Assembly: GCF_006542765.1 (NCBI RefSeq)
Contig: NZ_SKCD01000066.1
Span: 272,932 to 336,931, forward strand
Direction of reading: 5' to 3'
Origin: Paenibacillus luteus
Lineage (GTDB): Bacteria > Bacillota > Bacilli > Paenibacillales > Paenibacillaceae
DNA length: 64,000 nucleotides
Shown here: piece after piece, positions 53,143 to 61,203 of the stretch
Layout of the letters: every line of letters begins with the position of its first letter
How positions within the stretch are numbered: the first letter of the stretch is position 1
The notes under the pieces: model-generated
What the model was told of the DNA's origin: nothing
What the model saw: the letters and a program-made list of their open reading frames with translations, nothing else
The model's database searches: none
Translations under genes and position numbers: made by a program

Positions 53143-53940
53143 ATGCAAAGCAGGAACGAAAATCAAGCGATGACGCTTCAGGTAAATAATATCCGAAAAC
53201 AGTTCGGCAAAGGGGACAAGAGCAAATCGGTGCTCGGAGGATTAACCTTTTCCGTAGCGGATGGAGAGTTCGTATCCATTATCGGTCCGTCAGGCAGCGG
53301 AAAAACGACGCTCTTTCAAGTTATCGGCGGGTTGGAGCGGCCATCGGAAGGCGAAATCTGGATTGACGGAAAGAAGGCGAATGGCGAGCGCGGCCATATT
53401 TCATATATGCCACAGCAGTCGTCGCTATTGCCATGGCAAACCGTTGCAGGGAATATCGAGCTGGCTTTGACGATATCGGGGGTCAACGGCAAAATTGCCA
53501 AAGAGCAGACGAGTGAATGGCTGAACCGCATTGGCCTGACAGAATATGCGAAGGCCTTCCCGCATGTTCTCTCTGGCGGCATGCAGCAGCGGATTTCATT
53601 TTTGCGCGCACTGCTTGCGCCCCAGCGTCTGATGCTGCTGGATGAGCCGTTTGGCGCTTTGGATGCTCTTACGCGCGTGCAAATGCAGCAATGGCTTATG
53701 TCCATCTGGGAGCAAAACCGCAGGTCTGTCTTGCTTGTGACGCACAGCATCGAGGAGGCCCTGTATTTATCCGATCGGGTCATTGTGCTTTCAGCTTCGC
53801 CAGCGACTGTGCTGGAGGAGTTTCATATTCCATTTGAGCGTCCGCGGAAGGAAGAAATCTGGTCCGATTCGAGGTTTATTATGCTGAAGCAGCGTATTTA
53901 TGAGCTGTTGAGGTTTGGCACAGAAGGAGGGCGAGAATGA
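53143..53940 (+). CDS. thiZ: ABC transporter ATP-binding protein (ThiZ-like)
   Basis: A 265-residue ATPase. Walker A is GPSGSGKTT at residues 48-56, the Q-loop is MPQQSSLLPW, the signature is LSGGMQQR and Walker B is LMLLDEPFGALD. It is close to the nitrate/sulfonate/taurine and ThiZ group that pairs with NMT1-type binding proteins. GGGGAGG precedes the ATG. The TatD-like gene overlaps its stop (ATGA). Confidence 0.93.
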   Translation: MQSRNENQAMTLQVNNIRKQFGKGDKSKSVLGGLTFSVADGEFVSIIGPSGSGKTTLFQVIGGLERPSEGEIWIDGKKANGERGHISYMPQQSSLLPWQTVAGNIELALTISGVNGKIAKEQTSEWLNRIGLTEYAKAFPHVLSGGMQQRISFLRALLAPQRLMLLDEPFGALDALTRVQMQQWLMSIWEQNRRSVLLVTHSIEEALYLSDRVIVLSASPATVLEEFHIPFERPRKEEIWSDSRFIMLKQRIYELLRFGTEGGRE

Positions 53941-54812
53941 TGAGGGGCAAATCGGATGAGCAAAATGGGATGAAGATGAAAGCAGGAATAGCACCTCATT
54001 CTCAAGCTTGCATCGATTCCCATGTGCACGTTGATTTATATGATGAGCAGGAACGAGACAAGTTGCTGGAGAACGCCTTCAGCGAGGGGGTGGCGGCTGT
54101 GGTGGCAGTCTCGATGCATTTGCAATCGGCAGTCTTGAACAGGGAGATCGCTGGGCGTTATCCGGGAAAGGTCTATCCTGCTTACGGCTTTCATCCAGAG
54201 CAGCCGATTCCATCCGAAGAGGAAATAATGAGGCTGTTTGATTGGATTCGTGAGCGTTATGAAGCAGGAGAGCAGTTTGCGATCGGTGAGGTCGGTCTGC
54301 CTTATTATACGCGAACAGAAGCGGAAGAGGCTAAGGAAAGCCAAGACGGGCACCTCTTCGATGAACGGCCTTATTTGGCGCTGCTTGAGCGTTTCGCCGC
54401 ACTTGCCGCAGAGCTGGACCTACCGATTATCTTGCATGCGGTATACGAGGATGCTGCTAAAGCATGCGATATTCTAGAGAAATATAACGTGCGCAAAGCC
54501 CATTTTCATTGGTTTAAAGGAAGTGCGGAGGTCGTTCGTCGAATGGCGGCGCGCGGTTATATGGTTTCGGTTACGCCGGACGTAGCCTACGAGGAGGAGA
54601 TCCGGCATCTGGTTATGCAATATCCCCTTGAACAGCTCATGGTGGAAACGGACGGTCCCTGGCCATTTGAAGGCCCATATGCCGGACAGCCTACACGGCC
54701 TGCGATGGCTGCCGATGCCGCTAAGCATATCGCGCAGATAAAAAAGCTGCCGGAATCTAAGGTAGCTGAACAATTGCTTGCCAATACACGTCGTTTTTAT
54801 GGCATAGAGTAG
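53937..54812 (+). CDS. TatD-family metal-dependent hydrolase in the thiamine operon
   Basis: A 291-residue TIM-barrel hydrolase. Metal ligands are visible: IDSHVHVD, GEVGLPYY, ILHAVYED, KAHFHWF and VETDGPWPF. The family includes DNases and amidohydrolase-like enzymes. It is translationally coupled to thiZ and so under the same riboswitch. I infer that it may process the imported compound, for example by removing an acyl or other group, but the sequence alone does not show this. Confidence 0.85.
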   Translation: MMRGKSDEQNGMKMKAGIAPHSQACIDSHVHVDLYDEQERDKLLENAFSEGVAAVVAVSMHLQSAVLNREIAGRYPGKVYPAYGFHPEQPIPSEEEIMRLFDWIRERYEAGEQFAIGEVGLPYYTRTEAEEAKESQDGHLFDERPYLALLERFAALAAELDLPIILHAVYEDAAKACDILEKYNVRKAHFHWFKGSAEVVRRMAARGYMVSVTPDVAYEEEIRHLVMQYPLEQLMVETDGPWPFEGPYAGQPTRPAMAADAAKHIAQIKKLPESKVAEQLLANTRRFYGIE

Positions 54813-54919
54813 CTTTATTCCTGCCGCTTTGCCCATGGCGCTTGTACCTTTTGCTGCATACACAAATAAGGACAGGTAAGATTACAGGCCTTAACAAGCG
54901 GCAGAAGGGAGCCATGCGA

Positions 54920-55699
54920 ATGGCACAAATGACAAGGGATCAATTTATTGCGATATTGGTACCGACGGTTATACGGATAAGGCAAGAAGGTTCACCCATG
55001 TTTCCATCCGTTCGGCTAGCGCAAAACGTGCTTGAAACCGGAGGGGTTATTCACTCTTGGTACAACTTGGGCGGAATCAAGGTAGGCAGCGGGCAAACGA
55101 ATGCCTATTGGCACGGAGAAGCGGTCGTGAAAGGCACCTGGGAGGTTGTGGACGGGCGAAACACGACTACGCGTGCTGCATTTCGGGCTTATAAAAGTGT
55201 TTATCATTTTTATAAGGACCTTGATCTGCTTCTCGCGACACCGCGTTACGAGCGCGTACGCAAAGCAGCAACGCCAGAGGTGCAAGCCAATATGTTATTC
55301 GCATGCGGCTATGCGACGGACCCGGCTTATCCGGCGAAGCTAAAGGCGATTATCAATCAATACAATTTGAAGCGATATGACGCCGCAGGCAATAAATTTG
55401 TGCCAAAGCCGGAGAAGCTGAAGGATGCAGAGAGGATCGCCGTTTTGTCTGACGGTGAATTTTTGTCTGACGGCTATTTGCTAAATGGAGTGACCTGGGT
55501 TCCTGCAAGGCTGGTTGGCGAAGCGTTAGGTGCAAAAATAGATTGGACTGGAACAAAGGTCACTGTAAACGGAAAAGAGCTTGAATCGATGTTGTCAGAA
55601 GCGACAGGTTATGTTCCCATCCGTGCGCTTTCCACGGAGCTTGGGCAAGCGGCAACCTGGGATGCGGCTGCCCGCGTCATCTTGCTTGCGCCGCTATAA
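54920..55699 (+). CDS. Glucosaminidase-domain protein with copper-amine-oxidase-like stalk domain
   Basis: A 259-residue protein. Residues about 5-165 form a FlgJ/LytG-type glucosaminidase domain, with the probable catalytic Glu39 in AQNVLETGG, WYNLGGIKVG and a YHFYKDLDLLL stretch. Residues about 175-259 match the stalk domain common in Paenibacillus surface proteins (GVTWVPARLVGEALGAKIDW, GYVPIRALSTELG). No signal peptide or membrane segment is visible from any start. The ATG at 54920 is eight bases after GGGAG. It may be released like a phage lysin or by mother-cell lysis. Confidence 0.82.
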   Translation: MAQMTRDQFIAILVPTVIRIRQEGSPMFPSVRLAQNVLETGGVIHSWYNLGGIKVGSGQTNAYWHGEAVVKGTWEVVDGRNTTTRAAFRAYKSVYHFYKDLDLLLATPRYERVRKAATPEVQANMLFACGYATDPAYPAKLKAIINQYNLKRYDAAGNKFVPKPEKLKDAERIAVLSDGEFLSDGYLLNGVTWVPARLVGEALGAKIDWTGTKVTVNGKELESMLSEATGYVPIRALSTELGQAATWDAAARVILLAPL

Positions 55700-55710
55700 C
55701 TGGCCGCCAT

Positions 55711-56283
55711 TCAAGCTTGATCGAACACTTGAATAAGTGGCCAGCGCTGCTTCCAATTTTTCCTTGCGATTCGTTGTTCATAATACGATAGCCTTTCAGC
55801 GGACTGGGCAAAAAACGGCGTAGGCCTGACCTTCATTTGAATGGCATCCGCAATGCCGCAAGGGGCTGCCAGTCGCACATGATAGTCATCATCTAGCGTA
55901 AGGCCTAGCGCAGTAGCAGTCTCTGGAAACTTGGACATGGCGTCCGTAGAGGAGAGATAGGGCGGCGCTTGATCGACAAGATGCATCCTTGCTTCATTTT
56001 TGACAGACCAGGGGATATGAGGCTGGAGATCGCGCAAGCGCGCCTCCAGTCTCTTTTCCACGTCTTCCTCTATATTGCTTTTATCGAAATAGATCACATC
56101 CACATCGGGCGTAGCTGTCCTTTCGTGAAAGCCATGCAGTTCGTCCCATATTTTGGAGCGGATAAAGCCGGCACATACCCACCAATCGGGCAAATGCAAT
56201 GTACTTACCGTTCTTAAAATTTCCATCATCCACTCGTCCTTCTGAACAAGTGCGATGATGTCATTCTCCGTGCGCAAATTCAT
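55711..56283 (-). CDS. Nucleotidyltransferase family protein (DUF925/COG3575 type)
   Basis: A 190-residue protein with the features of NTP_transf_6: VCAGFIRSKIWDELHG and the acidic pair in TPDVDVIYFD, then NEARMHLV and MSKFPETATALGL. Members have a minimal nucleotidyltransferase fold; their substrate is unknown. The ATG at 56283 has TAGGAGG upstream, and the frame beyond it runs into a hairpin. A small membrane gene lies upstream on the same strand. Confidence 0.82.
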   Translation of the reverse strand: MNLRTENDIIALVQKDEWMMEILRTVSTLHLPDWWVCAGFIRSKIWDELHGFHERTATPDVDVIYFDKSNIEEDVEKRLEARLRDLQPHIPWSVKNEARMHLVDQAPPYLSSTDAMSKFPETATALGLTLDDDYHVRLAAPCGIADAIQMKVRPTPFFAQSAERLSYYEQRIARKNWKQRWPLIQVFDQA

Positions 56284-56328
56284 GGGGATGCCTCCTAAGG
56301 GGAAATGATAAAAATGATTTGGCCAAAA

Positions 56329-56370
56329 GAAACCGGCTTTCAGACCCTCGCGTGTCTGAAAGCCGGTTTC
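56329..56370 (-). terminator. Perfect 17-bp inverted repeat between two minus-strand genes
   Basis: The arms begin GAAACCGGCTTTCAGAC and are perfectly complementary around an eight-base loop. On the minus strand TTTT follows. It probably ends the small membrane gene upstream. Confidence 0.75.
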
Positions 56371-56394
56371 CTTGTGTGGCAACAAATATGCTGC

Positions 56395-56553
56395 TTATTT
56401 GCCTTTCCGGGAAGCGGCCCAGAAGGCGAGTATAATAAGTGGGATAAGAATGTACCAGGGAATGGTAATCGTGCCCCCAACGATAAGGGCCAGTGCCATA
56501 ACTAGAATAACGCCAATAATAATGTACAAACAGCCTCTGCCGAATGTTTCCAA
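56395..56553 (-). CDS. Small membrane protein of 52 residues
   Basis: A short gene that reads METFGRGCLYIIIGVILVM and continues with a Pro-Trp turn (TIPWYILIPLII) to a basic end (SRKGK). Two membrane segments are likely (about 9-27 and 33-46). The start is TTG at 56553, nine bases after AGGAGG; another in-frame TTG lies two codons before. The hairpin element at 56577-56608 stands eight bases before its ribosome site. Confidence 0.72.
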   Translation of the reverse strand: METFGRGCLYIIIGVILVMALALIVGGTITIPWYILIPLIILAFWAASRKGK

Positions 56554-56576
56554 CGCCAATCGCCTCCTAAAGCTTC

Positions 56577-56608
56577 GGCTTTGCGGAGCAAAACCCTTTC
56601 CGTAAGCA
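56577..56608 (-). repeat. Diverged single copy of the 38-bp hairpin repeat
   Basis: On the minus strand this reads TGCTTACG, then GGTTTTGC-TCC-GCAAAGCC. Compared with the array at 2039-2209 it keeps TGCTTACG exactly, and keeps the stem-loop with compensating or wobble changes. It stands just before the Shine-Dalgarno of the small membrane gene, as the array does for ylbG. Confidence 0.65.
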
Positions 56609-56724
56609 GCTACTTCTTGAGAGTATATTCGTATATAACGTTTTTAGAGGCGATCGGGTTCCAAATAGTTGCAGCAACTAGCTCGAGATGATCTGTAGAA
56701 CTTGCGAAGGTAACGGAGGACGGA

Positions 56725-56753
56725 CAAAAAAATGGCCCACATCGCTGTGGGCC
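56725..56753 (-). terminator. Minus-strand terminator without an intact gene
   Basis: GGCCCACA pairs perfectly with TGTGGGCC around TCGC; on the minus strand seven T follow after one A. The nearest upstream coding sequence on that strand is the decayed fascin-like fragment. Confidence 0.85.
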
Positions 56754-56897
56754 GGTGTCCTAGATCTATATATCAACAGTGGGGTTGATGTCTCTTATTA
56801 TAAAAAATGAACCTTAACTCAACATTAAAAATCTTTGTCGGTTTATTGAAGAACAACCGCTCCAAATATTGGGCTAAGGAGCGATCACAAGCTGATC

Positions 56898-57029
56898 TCA
56901 AGCCCCACCAATAGCTGCGCGATTAGCATAAAGCACGTTACCGTTGTTCAAATCGGCGCAAACGTACATATTATTCGCGACGGATCTCAGCGCAATAATT
57001 CCATTCCCTAAATCCTGCCGGGAAAGTGC
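56898..57029 (-). pseudogene. Remnant of a fascin-like beta-trefoil domain
   Basis: Forty-three codons between stops on the minus strand include IIALRSVANNMYVCADLNNG and then VLYANRAAIGGA. This is the pattern of a fascin-like or similar beta-trefoil repeat (ALRS-x-ANxxYVCAD ... ANRxxIG), found in secreted carbohydrate-active enzymes of Paenibacillus. There is no start codon, and the frame ends early. With the terminator 145 bp downstream, it looks like the end of a deleted gene. The rest of 56609-57196 shows no coding signal. Confidence 0.5.
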
Positions 57030-57196
57030 TCATTTTTACGAATAAGTATTCAAATTATGTAAGTTTTCTCTTGGGAGAGGGAGCTGAATAGGGATAACTG
57101 TACAATTTTACATGGGGGTAATGTTCCGAGCGACTCTAGTTAATGAAAAGGGATTATGCTGATGAAGCAACAAAAGAAAAGGATGGTGATGGAGTC

Positions 57197-57616
57197 ATGA
57201 ACGCATTGGAAACCAAGGAAACGATTGTTCAGGAGTTAGCTGCAAGAGTAGTACCTGTTCCACTCATGACCAATAAGCAGACTTGTTATGAAGCGTTGCG
57301 AGCCTTTCAAAGCAATCCGGAAGTATCATGTATCATCGTGTGTGATAAACAAGGTCAGCCTATAGGGTTGCTGAGAAGGGATTTATTTTTTCTAAAGCTG
57401 AATGGCTTTGGTGGCTTGGATACTTGGCAAAAGGAATCCATTGCGAAGCTCATGAATAAATCGCCTATCGTTGCCGATCTTGAATCCACAATGGATCTAT
57501 TAATTGCGGCGTTAGCGATTGGAACTGGCCTACACGGGAAAGGTGCGGATTATGTGATAGCGATTAAAGGCAACGGTATAATGGGCGTTCTGGCGGCCAG
57601 CCACCTTCTTAACTAA
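57197..57616 (+). CDS. CBS-domain protein
   Basis: About 139 residues forming a pair of CBS motifs: residues about 15-65 (VPVPLMTNKQTCYEALRAF; CIIVCDKQGQPIGLLRRD) and 80-139 (MNKSPIVADLESTMDLLIAAL; VIAIKGNGIMGVLAASHLL). CBS pairs bind adenine nucleotides as regulators; no catalytic domain is attached. The start is uncertain: ATG at 57197 has GGATGGTG and GGAG close by, and the frame is open back to 57143. A terminator follows. Confidence 0.75.
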   Translation: MNALETKETIVQELAARVVPVPLMTNKQTCYEALRAFQSNPEVSCIIVCDKQGQPIGLLRRDLFFLKLNGFGGLDTWQKESIAKLMNKSPIVADLESTMDLLIAALAIGTGLHGKGADYVIAIKGNGIMGVLAASHLLN

Positions 57617-57657
57617 CAGATGCGTTCACATTTAGCTAAACAGAATAGAGGTCATTT

Positions 57658-57685
57658 AACTGTCCGCTAGGGGGACGGTTTTTTT
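57658..57685 (+). terminator. Terminator after the CBS gene
   Basis: AACTGTCC pairs with GGGACGGTT (one wobble) and is followed by seven T. Confidence 0.8.
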
Positions 57686-57787
57686 GTTTTTAAAAATCGT
57701 TTGAATGTTCGATATCTACTGCATAGTTTTTTTATGGTTAACAAATAATACAAGTGTTTAAAAAAAATCTGGCAAGGGGACGAGTAA

Positions 57788-58126
57788 ATGAAGAAAATTT
57801 CGCTTATTTTCTGTATGATTGCTTGCATGGCATTTGTATTTGCTGCACCCGCTTTCGGAGATAATTCAAGAACAGGCACGATGGAGTCGAATTACAACAC
57901 AAGAAGCATGGGGAATACAGTACCCGATACAGGCATGCGCTCAGGGATCGAAAGAGGGATAGACAATACTACCCGCGTCCTTGATGCAGACCGCACCACG
58001 AATATGACCGCTAATAACTACAGAGCGACTGCGACGAATGATCGCGCCTTTAATTGGAGCTGGCTCGGATTGCTGGGGCTGCTTGGCTTAATCGGGTTAA
58101 GAAGCCGCGATCGCGAGCGTACGTAA
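57788..58126 (+). CDS. Secreted protein with WGxxGxxG/CTERM-like C-terminus
   Basis: A 112-residue protein. A signal peptide (about 1-24, ending AAPAFG) leads into a polar Asn/Thr/Arg-rich middle without structure cues. The end is WSWLGLLGLLGLIGLRSRD followed by RERT: tryptophan, Gly-repeat hydrophobic helix and basic tail. This is the layout of WGxxGxxG-type or CTERM sorting signals, although the first position after Trp is Ser. It is probably anchored at the membrane or cell wall. AAGGGG precedes the ATG. Confidence 0.78.
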   Translation: MKKISLIFCMIACMAFVFAAPAFGDNSRTGTMESNYNTRSMGNTVPDTGMRSGIERGIDNTTRVLDADRTTNMTANNYRATATNDRAFNWSWLGLLGLLGLIGLRSRDRERT

Positions 58127-58186
58127 TTCCCTTTTTATGAGCTATAAAAGCTAAAACGGAAAATTGCGATGGAATTTAGTGGTACA

Positions 58187-58236
58187 AAATAGAAGAGCTG
58201 AACAGAAATTCGATTCTGTTCGGCTCTTTCTATTTG
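58187..58236. terminator. Terminator after the WGxxGxxG gene
   Basis: A long stem (AGAGCTGAACAGAA with TTCTGTTCGGCTCT and further pairing outward) ends in TTTCTATTTG. It can work in both directions. Confidence 0.85.
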
Positions 58237-58249
58237 TGAATGAGTACGA

Positions 58250-58423
58250 ATGAACGGGTACATCCATTCAAAAAAAATAACAGTGCTAACGGTTAACAGC
58301 TCGGAACTGGAACTTATCGTCATGAAACATTCCGTTTTTGAAGAAATTCAGGTTGGAGCTAGAGGAAGTATAACGTACAGGGGAGTTTTCTTTCGTAAGT
58401 TCAGGGCTGATACTGTGCGATAA
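58250..58423 (+). pseudogene. Possible DUF2500-like C-terminal fragment
   Basis: A 57-codon frame whose second half, ELELIVMKHSVFEEIQVG then GSITYRGVFFRKFRAD, resembles the end of DUF2500 proteins (acidic-Gly turn, L/I-T-Y-x-G-x-x-F/Y). No ribosome site precedes the ATG, and the N-terminal membrane anchor of that family is missing. It is probably a remnant. The following 58424-58594 shows no further coding signal. Confidence 0.35.
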
Positions 58424-58594
58424 GTATGGTTATGGTTGTTAACTAAGACATATGAAAATATCACAAGCATGATCGCTTTAAGCGCAGCGGGCCGAACAGG
58501 TTGGAATTGGGCACACGCTGCGCAGCAAGTAAACCAATCTTTAGGCTCCGCGCCACTCCTTTAATTGCCACGCAGTGACAGCTTCAAATTACAC

Positions 58595-59440
58595 TCAATG
58601 CAGCTTCTGATCCACAAACCGCCCATGCTCTGGTACCGCAATCTCACTGAATTTATCTGTTAGCAGCTTTAAATTGCTTTTTAGCATCTCGCCGAACATC
58701 GGTTCGCCATGGCCGGTAATCGCCAAATAGGGTTGGAGATCAGCCAGCTTCTGCACCGACTTCTCCGCTGCCTGCCAATCGGTTGTAAAGTATTTGGGAG
58801 GGCCGCTTATTTCCTGTTCCTGCATCATGACTTTATATAGCGATTCCTGCTTCACGGTGACGAAGGCGTCGCCCGCAATTAAAGTGCCATCCTCTTGGCG
58901 GAACAACGAAATATGGCCGGGGGTATGGCCTGGCGTAAGGATGTATTTCCAGTTGGGAAGCCCAGGTACATTTCCGCCCGGAGGAAGGGCTTGAACGCGA
59001 TCATCCAGATTTATGCCATCATGGGGAAAGAACGCCGACATTTCAGCGATGAGCCCGCCATGAACGGACGGGTCGGCAGGCGGGTAATCCGCTTTGCCTG
59101 TCAAATAGGGTAGCTCCCGCTTGTGTGCATACACCGGAGCGTTCCAATGCTCAATTAATTCAATGATGGCTCCGACATGGTCAAAATGCCCATGTGTCAA
59201 AATAATAGCCGTCGGCGCACGGCCAAATCGCTCTTCCGCCGCTTGAATAATTTTTTTGGCGGATCTTGGCATACCTGCATCTACAAGAACCCAGCCATCC
59301 TCTGGTTTATGGGGGTCGCCGATAAAACAAACATTAACAATCTGAATGGGAAAACAAAAAATATCGGGTCGATACGCAAGCCCCTCGCCGCTGGCAAAAG
59401 TCGTGATCGGCATAAATGTATGTTCAAATGAACCTTCCAA
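58595..59440 (-). CDS. MBL-fold metallo-hydrolase
   Basis: A 281-residue metallo-beta-lactamase-fold enzyme. The metal motif is THGHFDHVG, with further ligands in TPGHTPGH, AGDAF and TGHGEPM. Such enzymes hydrolyse thioesters, lactones or similar; the substrate is unknown. The start is TTG at 59440, ten bases after GGGAGG; an ATG nine codons later has no ribosome site. It stands alone and diverges from the oxidoreductase. Confidence 0.87.
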   Translation of the reverse strand: MEGSFEHTFMPITTFASGEGLAYRPDIFCFPIQIVNVCFIGDPHKPEDGWVLVDAGMPRSAKKIIQAAEERFGRAPTAIILTHGHFDHVGAIIELIEHWNAPVYAHKRELPYLTGKADYPPADPSVHGGLIAEMSAFFPHDGINLDDRVQALPPGGNVPGLPNWKYILTPGHTPGHISLFRQEDGTLIAGDAFVTVKQESLYKVMMQEQEISGPPKYFTTDWQAAEKSVQKLADLQPYLAITGHGEPMFGEMLKSNLKLLTDKFSEIAVPEHGRFVDQKLH

Positions 59441-59623
59441 GCGTCCAGCGCCTCCCTCAATGACTTCATTTTCCTATATAAAATGTCCAACTATGTTTCG
59501 CTTATACGGACCCGCATGCTAGTAACCGCAATTTGCACGCAGGCATCGATTCTATTGCATAAAGAATGAAATGCTAACCATTCGTACAAATTAAGTTACA
59601 TGATTTACTGAAGGAGAAGAGCG

Positions 59624-61147
59624 ATGACTAACACAATCCCAAAGTTTCCGGAATCCTATTGGACCGAATCAGCAAACGTAAATGAATATCCCGTACTTGA
59701 GGAAAGCATTGCAACGGACGTTACCGTTGTGGGAGGCGGTATATCGGGTATTACTACGGCTTATCTACTCGCACAGGCAGGACTAAAGGTCGTTTTGTTG
59801 GAAGCGGGCAAGCTTCTTCATGGTACAACCGGGCATACGACAGCGAAAATCACGGCCCAGCATGATCTGATTTATGACGAGTTGTTGAATAAGCAAGGAA
59901 GCGAGAAGGCTAAACTGTATTACCAAGCCAACCAAGAGGCGTTACAGTTCATCAAGCAAACGATTGAGCAACACCAGATTGAATGCGGCTTTTCCATACA
60001 GGATGCGTATATTTATACCAACTCGGATGAATACATAAGCAAATTGGACAAGGAAATGGCGGCTTATGAGAAGCTTGGAATAAATGCAAGTTATGTTGAT
60101 CGTATCCCGCTTCAGTTAGCTTCTAAAGCGGCAATTATTATGCATAAACAGGCACAGTTTCATCCGCTGCAATACTTATCGGCTTTGGCTGTCAAGTTTG
60201 TAGAGGCTGGTGGGTTCATCTACGAGCAGACAACGGCGATTGATGTTGAGGAGGGGCCTCTTCCTGAAGTGATAACGAGCAAAGGGTATCGGATCAAATG
60301 CAAGCATGTCGTCTCCTGCACGCATTTTCCTTTTTATGATGGACACGGGTTTTATTTTGCAAGAATGCATGCGGACCGCTCCTATGTGCTTGGTGTTCAC
60401 GTAGATGAGGCCATTCCGGAGGGGATGTATCTAAGCGCTGAAGAGCCAAAACGCTCAATCCGGTATGTAGAAACGGCGGAATCCGCCAAGCTGCTCCTGA
60501 TTGGTGGGCAAAGCCATAAGACAGGGCAAGGAGTATGTACGATCAATCATTACGAGGAACTCAAAAAATATGCGGCAAAGCAGTTTCAAGTCAAGGAAAT
60601 TGCTTATCGCTGGTCCGCGCAGGATTTGGTTACCGGGGATAAAATACCTTATATCGGCCGGATAACCTCATCATCCATGAATGTATATATCGCTACGGGC
60701 TATCACAAATGGGGAATGACGAACGGGACGGCAGCCGCGCTGCTTATTAGGGATCTAATTACGGAAAAAGAGAATGCCTATGAGCCGTTGTTTTCCCCGT
60801 CACGCTCGATGTCACTCGGAACGGTCGCCAAGCTTGTCATGGACAATGCGGATGTCGCGAAGCACCTGGTTGCAGGCAAGATCGAGATGGTGCACAAACG
60901 GCTTGAAGATTTGGCGGCGGATGAAGGAAGCGTCGTGAGGCTCCATGGCAAAAGAGCAGGGGCTTACAAGGACGTGAATGGAAACCTGTTCCTTGTGGAC
61001 ACGACCTGTACCCATATGGGCTGCGAAGTGGAATGGAACAATGGGGACCGAACCTGGGATTGCCCGTGTCATGGCTCCCGATTTGCATTTAACGGGGATG
61101 TGGTTGAAGGTCCGGCAGAAGAGCCTTTGAAAGTGCTGGATTTTTGA
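59624..61147 (+). CDS. FAD-dependent oxidoreductase with Rieske domain (YhfW-like)
   Basis: A 507-residue protein that resembles B. subtilis YhfW. Residues about 1-385 are a DAO-type FAD domain with VVGGGISGITTAYLLAQAG at the nucleotide-binding site. Residues about 415-507 are a Rieske domain with CTHMGC and CPCHGSRF, giving the two Cys and two His of a [2Fe-2S] cluster. The natural substrate is unknown; the family is related to glycine and sarcosine oxidases. AAGGAGAAG precedes the ATG. Confidence 0.9.
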   Translation: MTNTIPKFPESYWTESANVNEYPVLEESIATDVTVVGGGISGITTAYLLAQAGLKVVLLEAGKLLHGTTGHTTAKITAQHDLIYDELLNKQGSEKAKLYYQANQEALQFIKQTIEQHQIECGFSIQDAYIYTNSDEYISKLDKEMAAYEKLGINASYVDRIPLQLASKAAIIMHKQAQFHPLQYLSALAVKFVEAGGFIYEQTTAIDVEEGPLPEVITSKGYRIKCKHVVSCTHFPFYDGHGFYFARMHADRSYVLGVHVDEAIPEGMYLSAEEPKRSIRYVETAESAKLLLIGGQSHKTGQGVCTINHYEELKKYAAKQFQVKEIAYRWSAQDLVTGDKIPYIGRITSSSMNVYIATGYHKWGMTNGTAAALLIRDLITEKENAYEPLFSPSRSMSLGTVAKLVMDNADVAKHLVAGKIEMVHKRLEDLAADEGSVVRLHGKRAGAYKDVNGNLFLVDTTCTHMGCEVEWNNGDRTWDCPCHGSRFAFNGDVVEGPAEEPLKVLDF

Positions 61148-61203
61148 TCGGCGCTAAAGATGAAATCAAGTTACTCGCTTAAACTCAAGAAAGGAGTGCA
61201 ACA

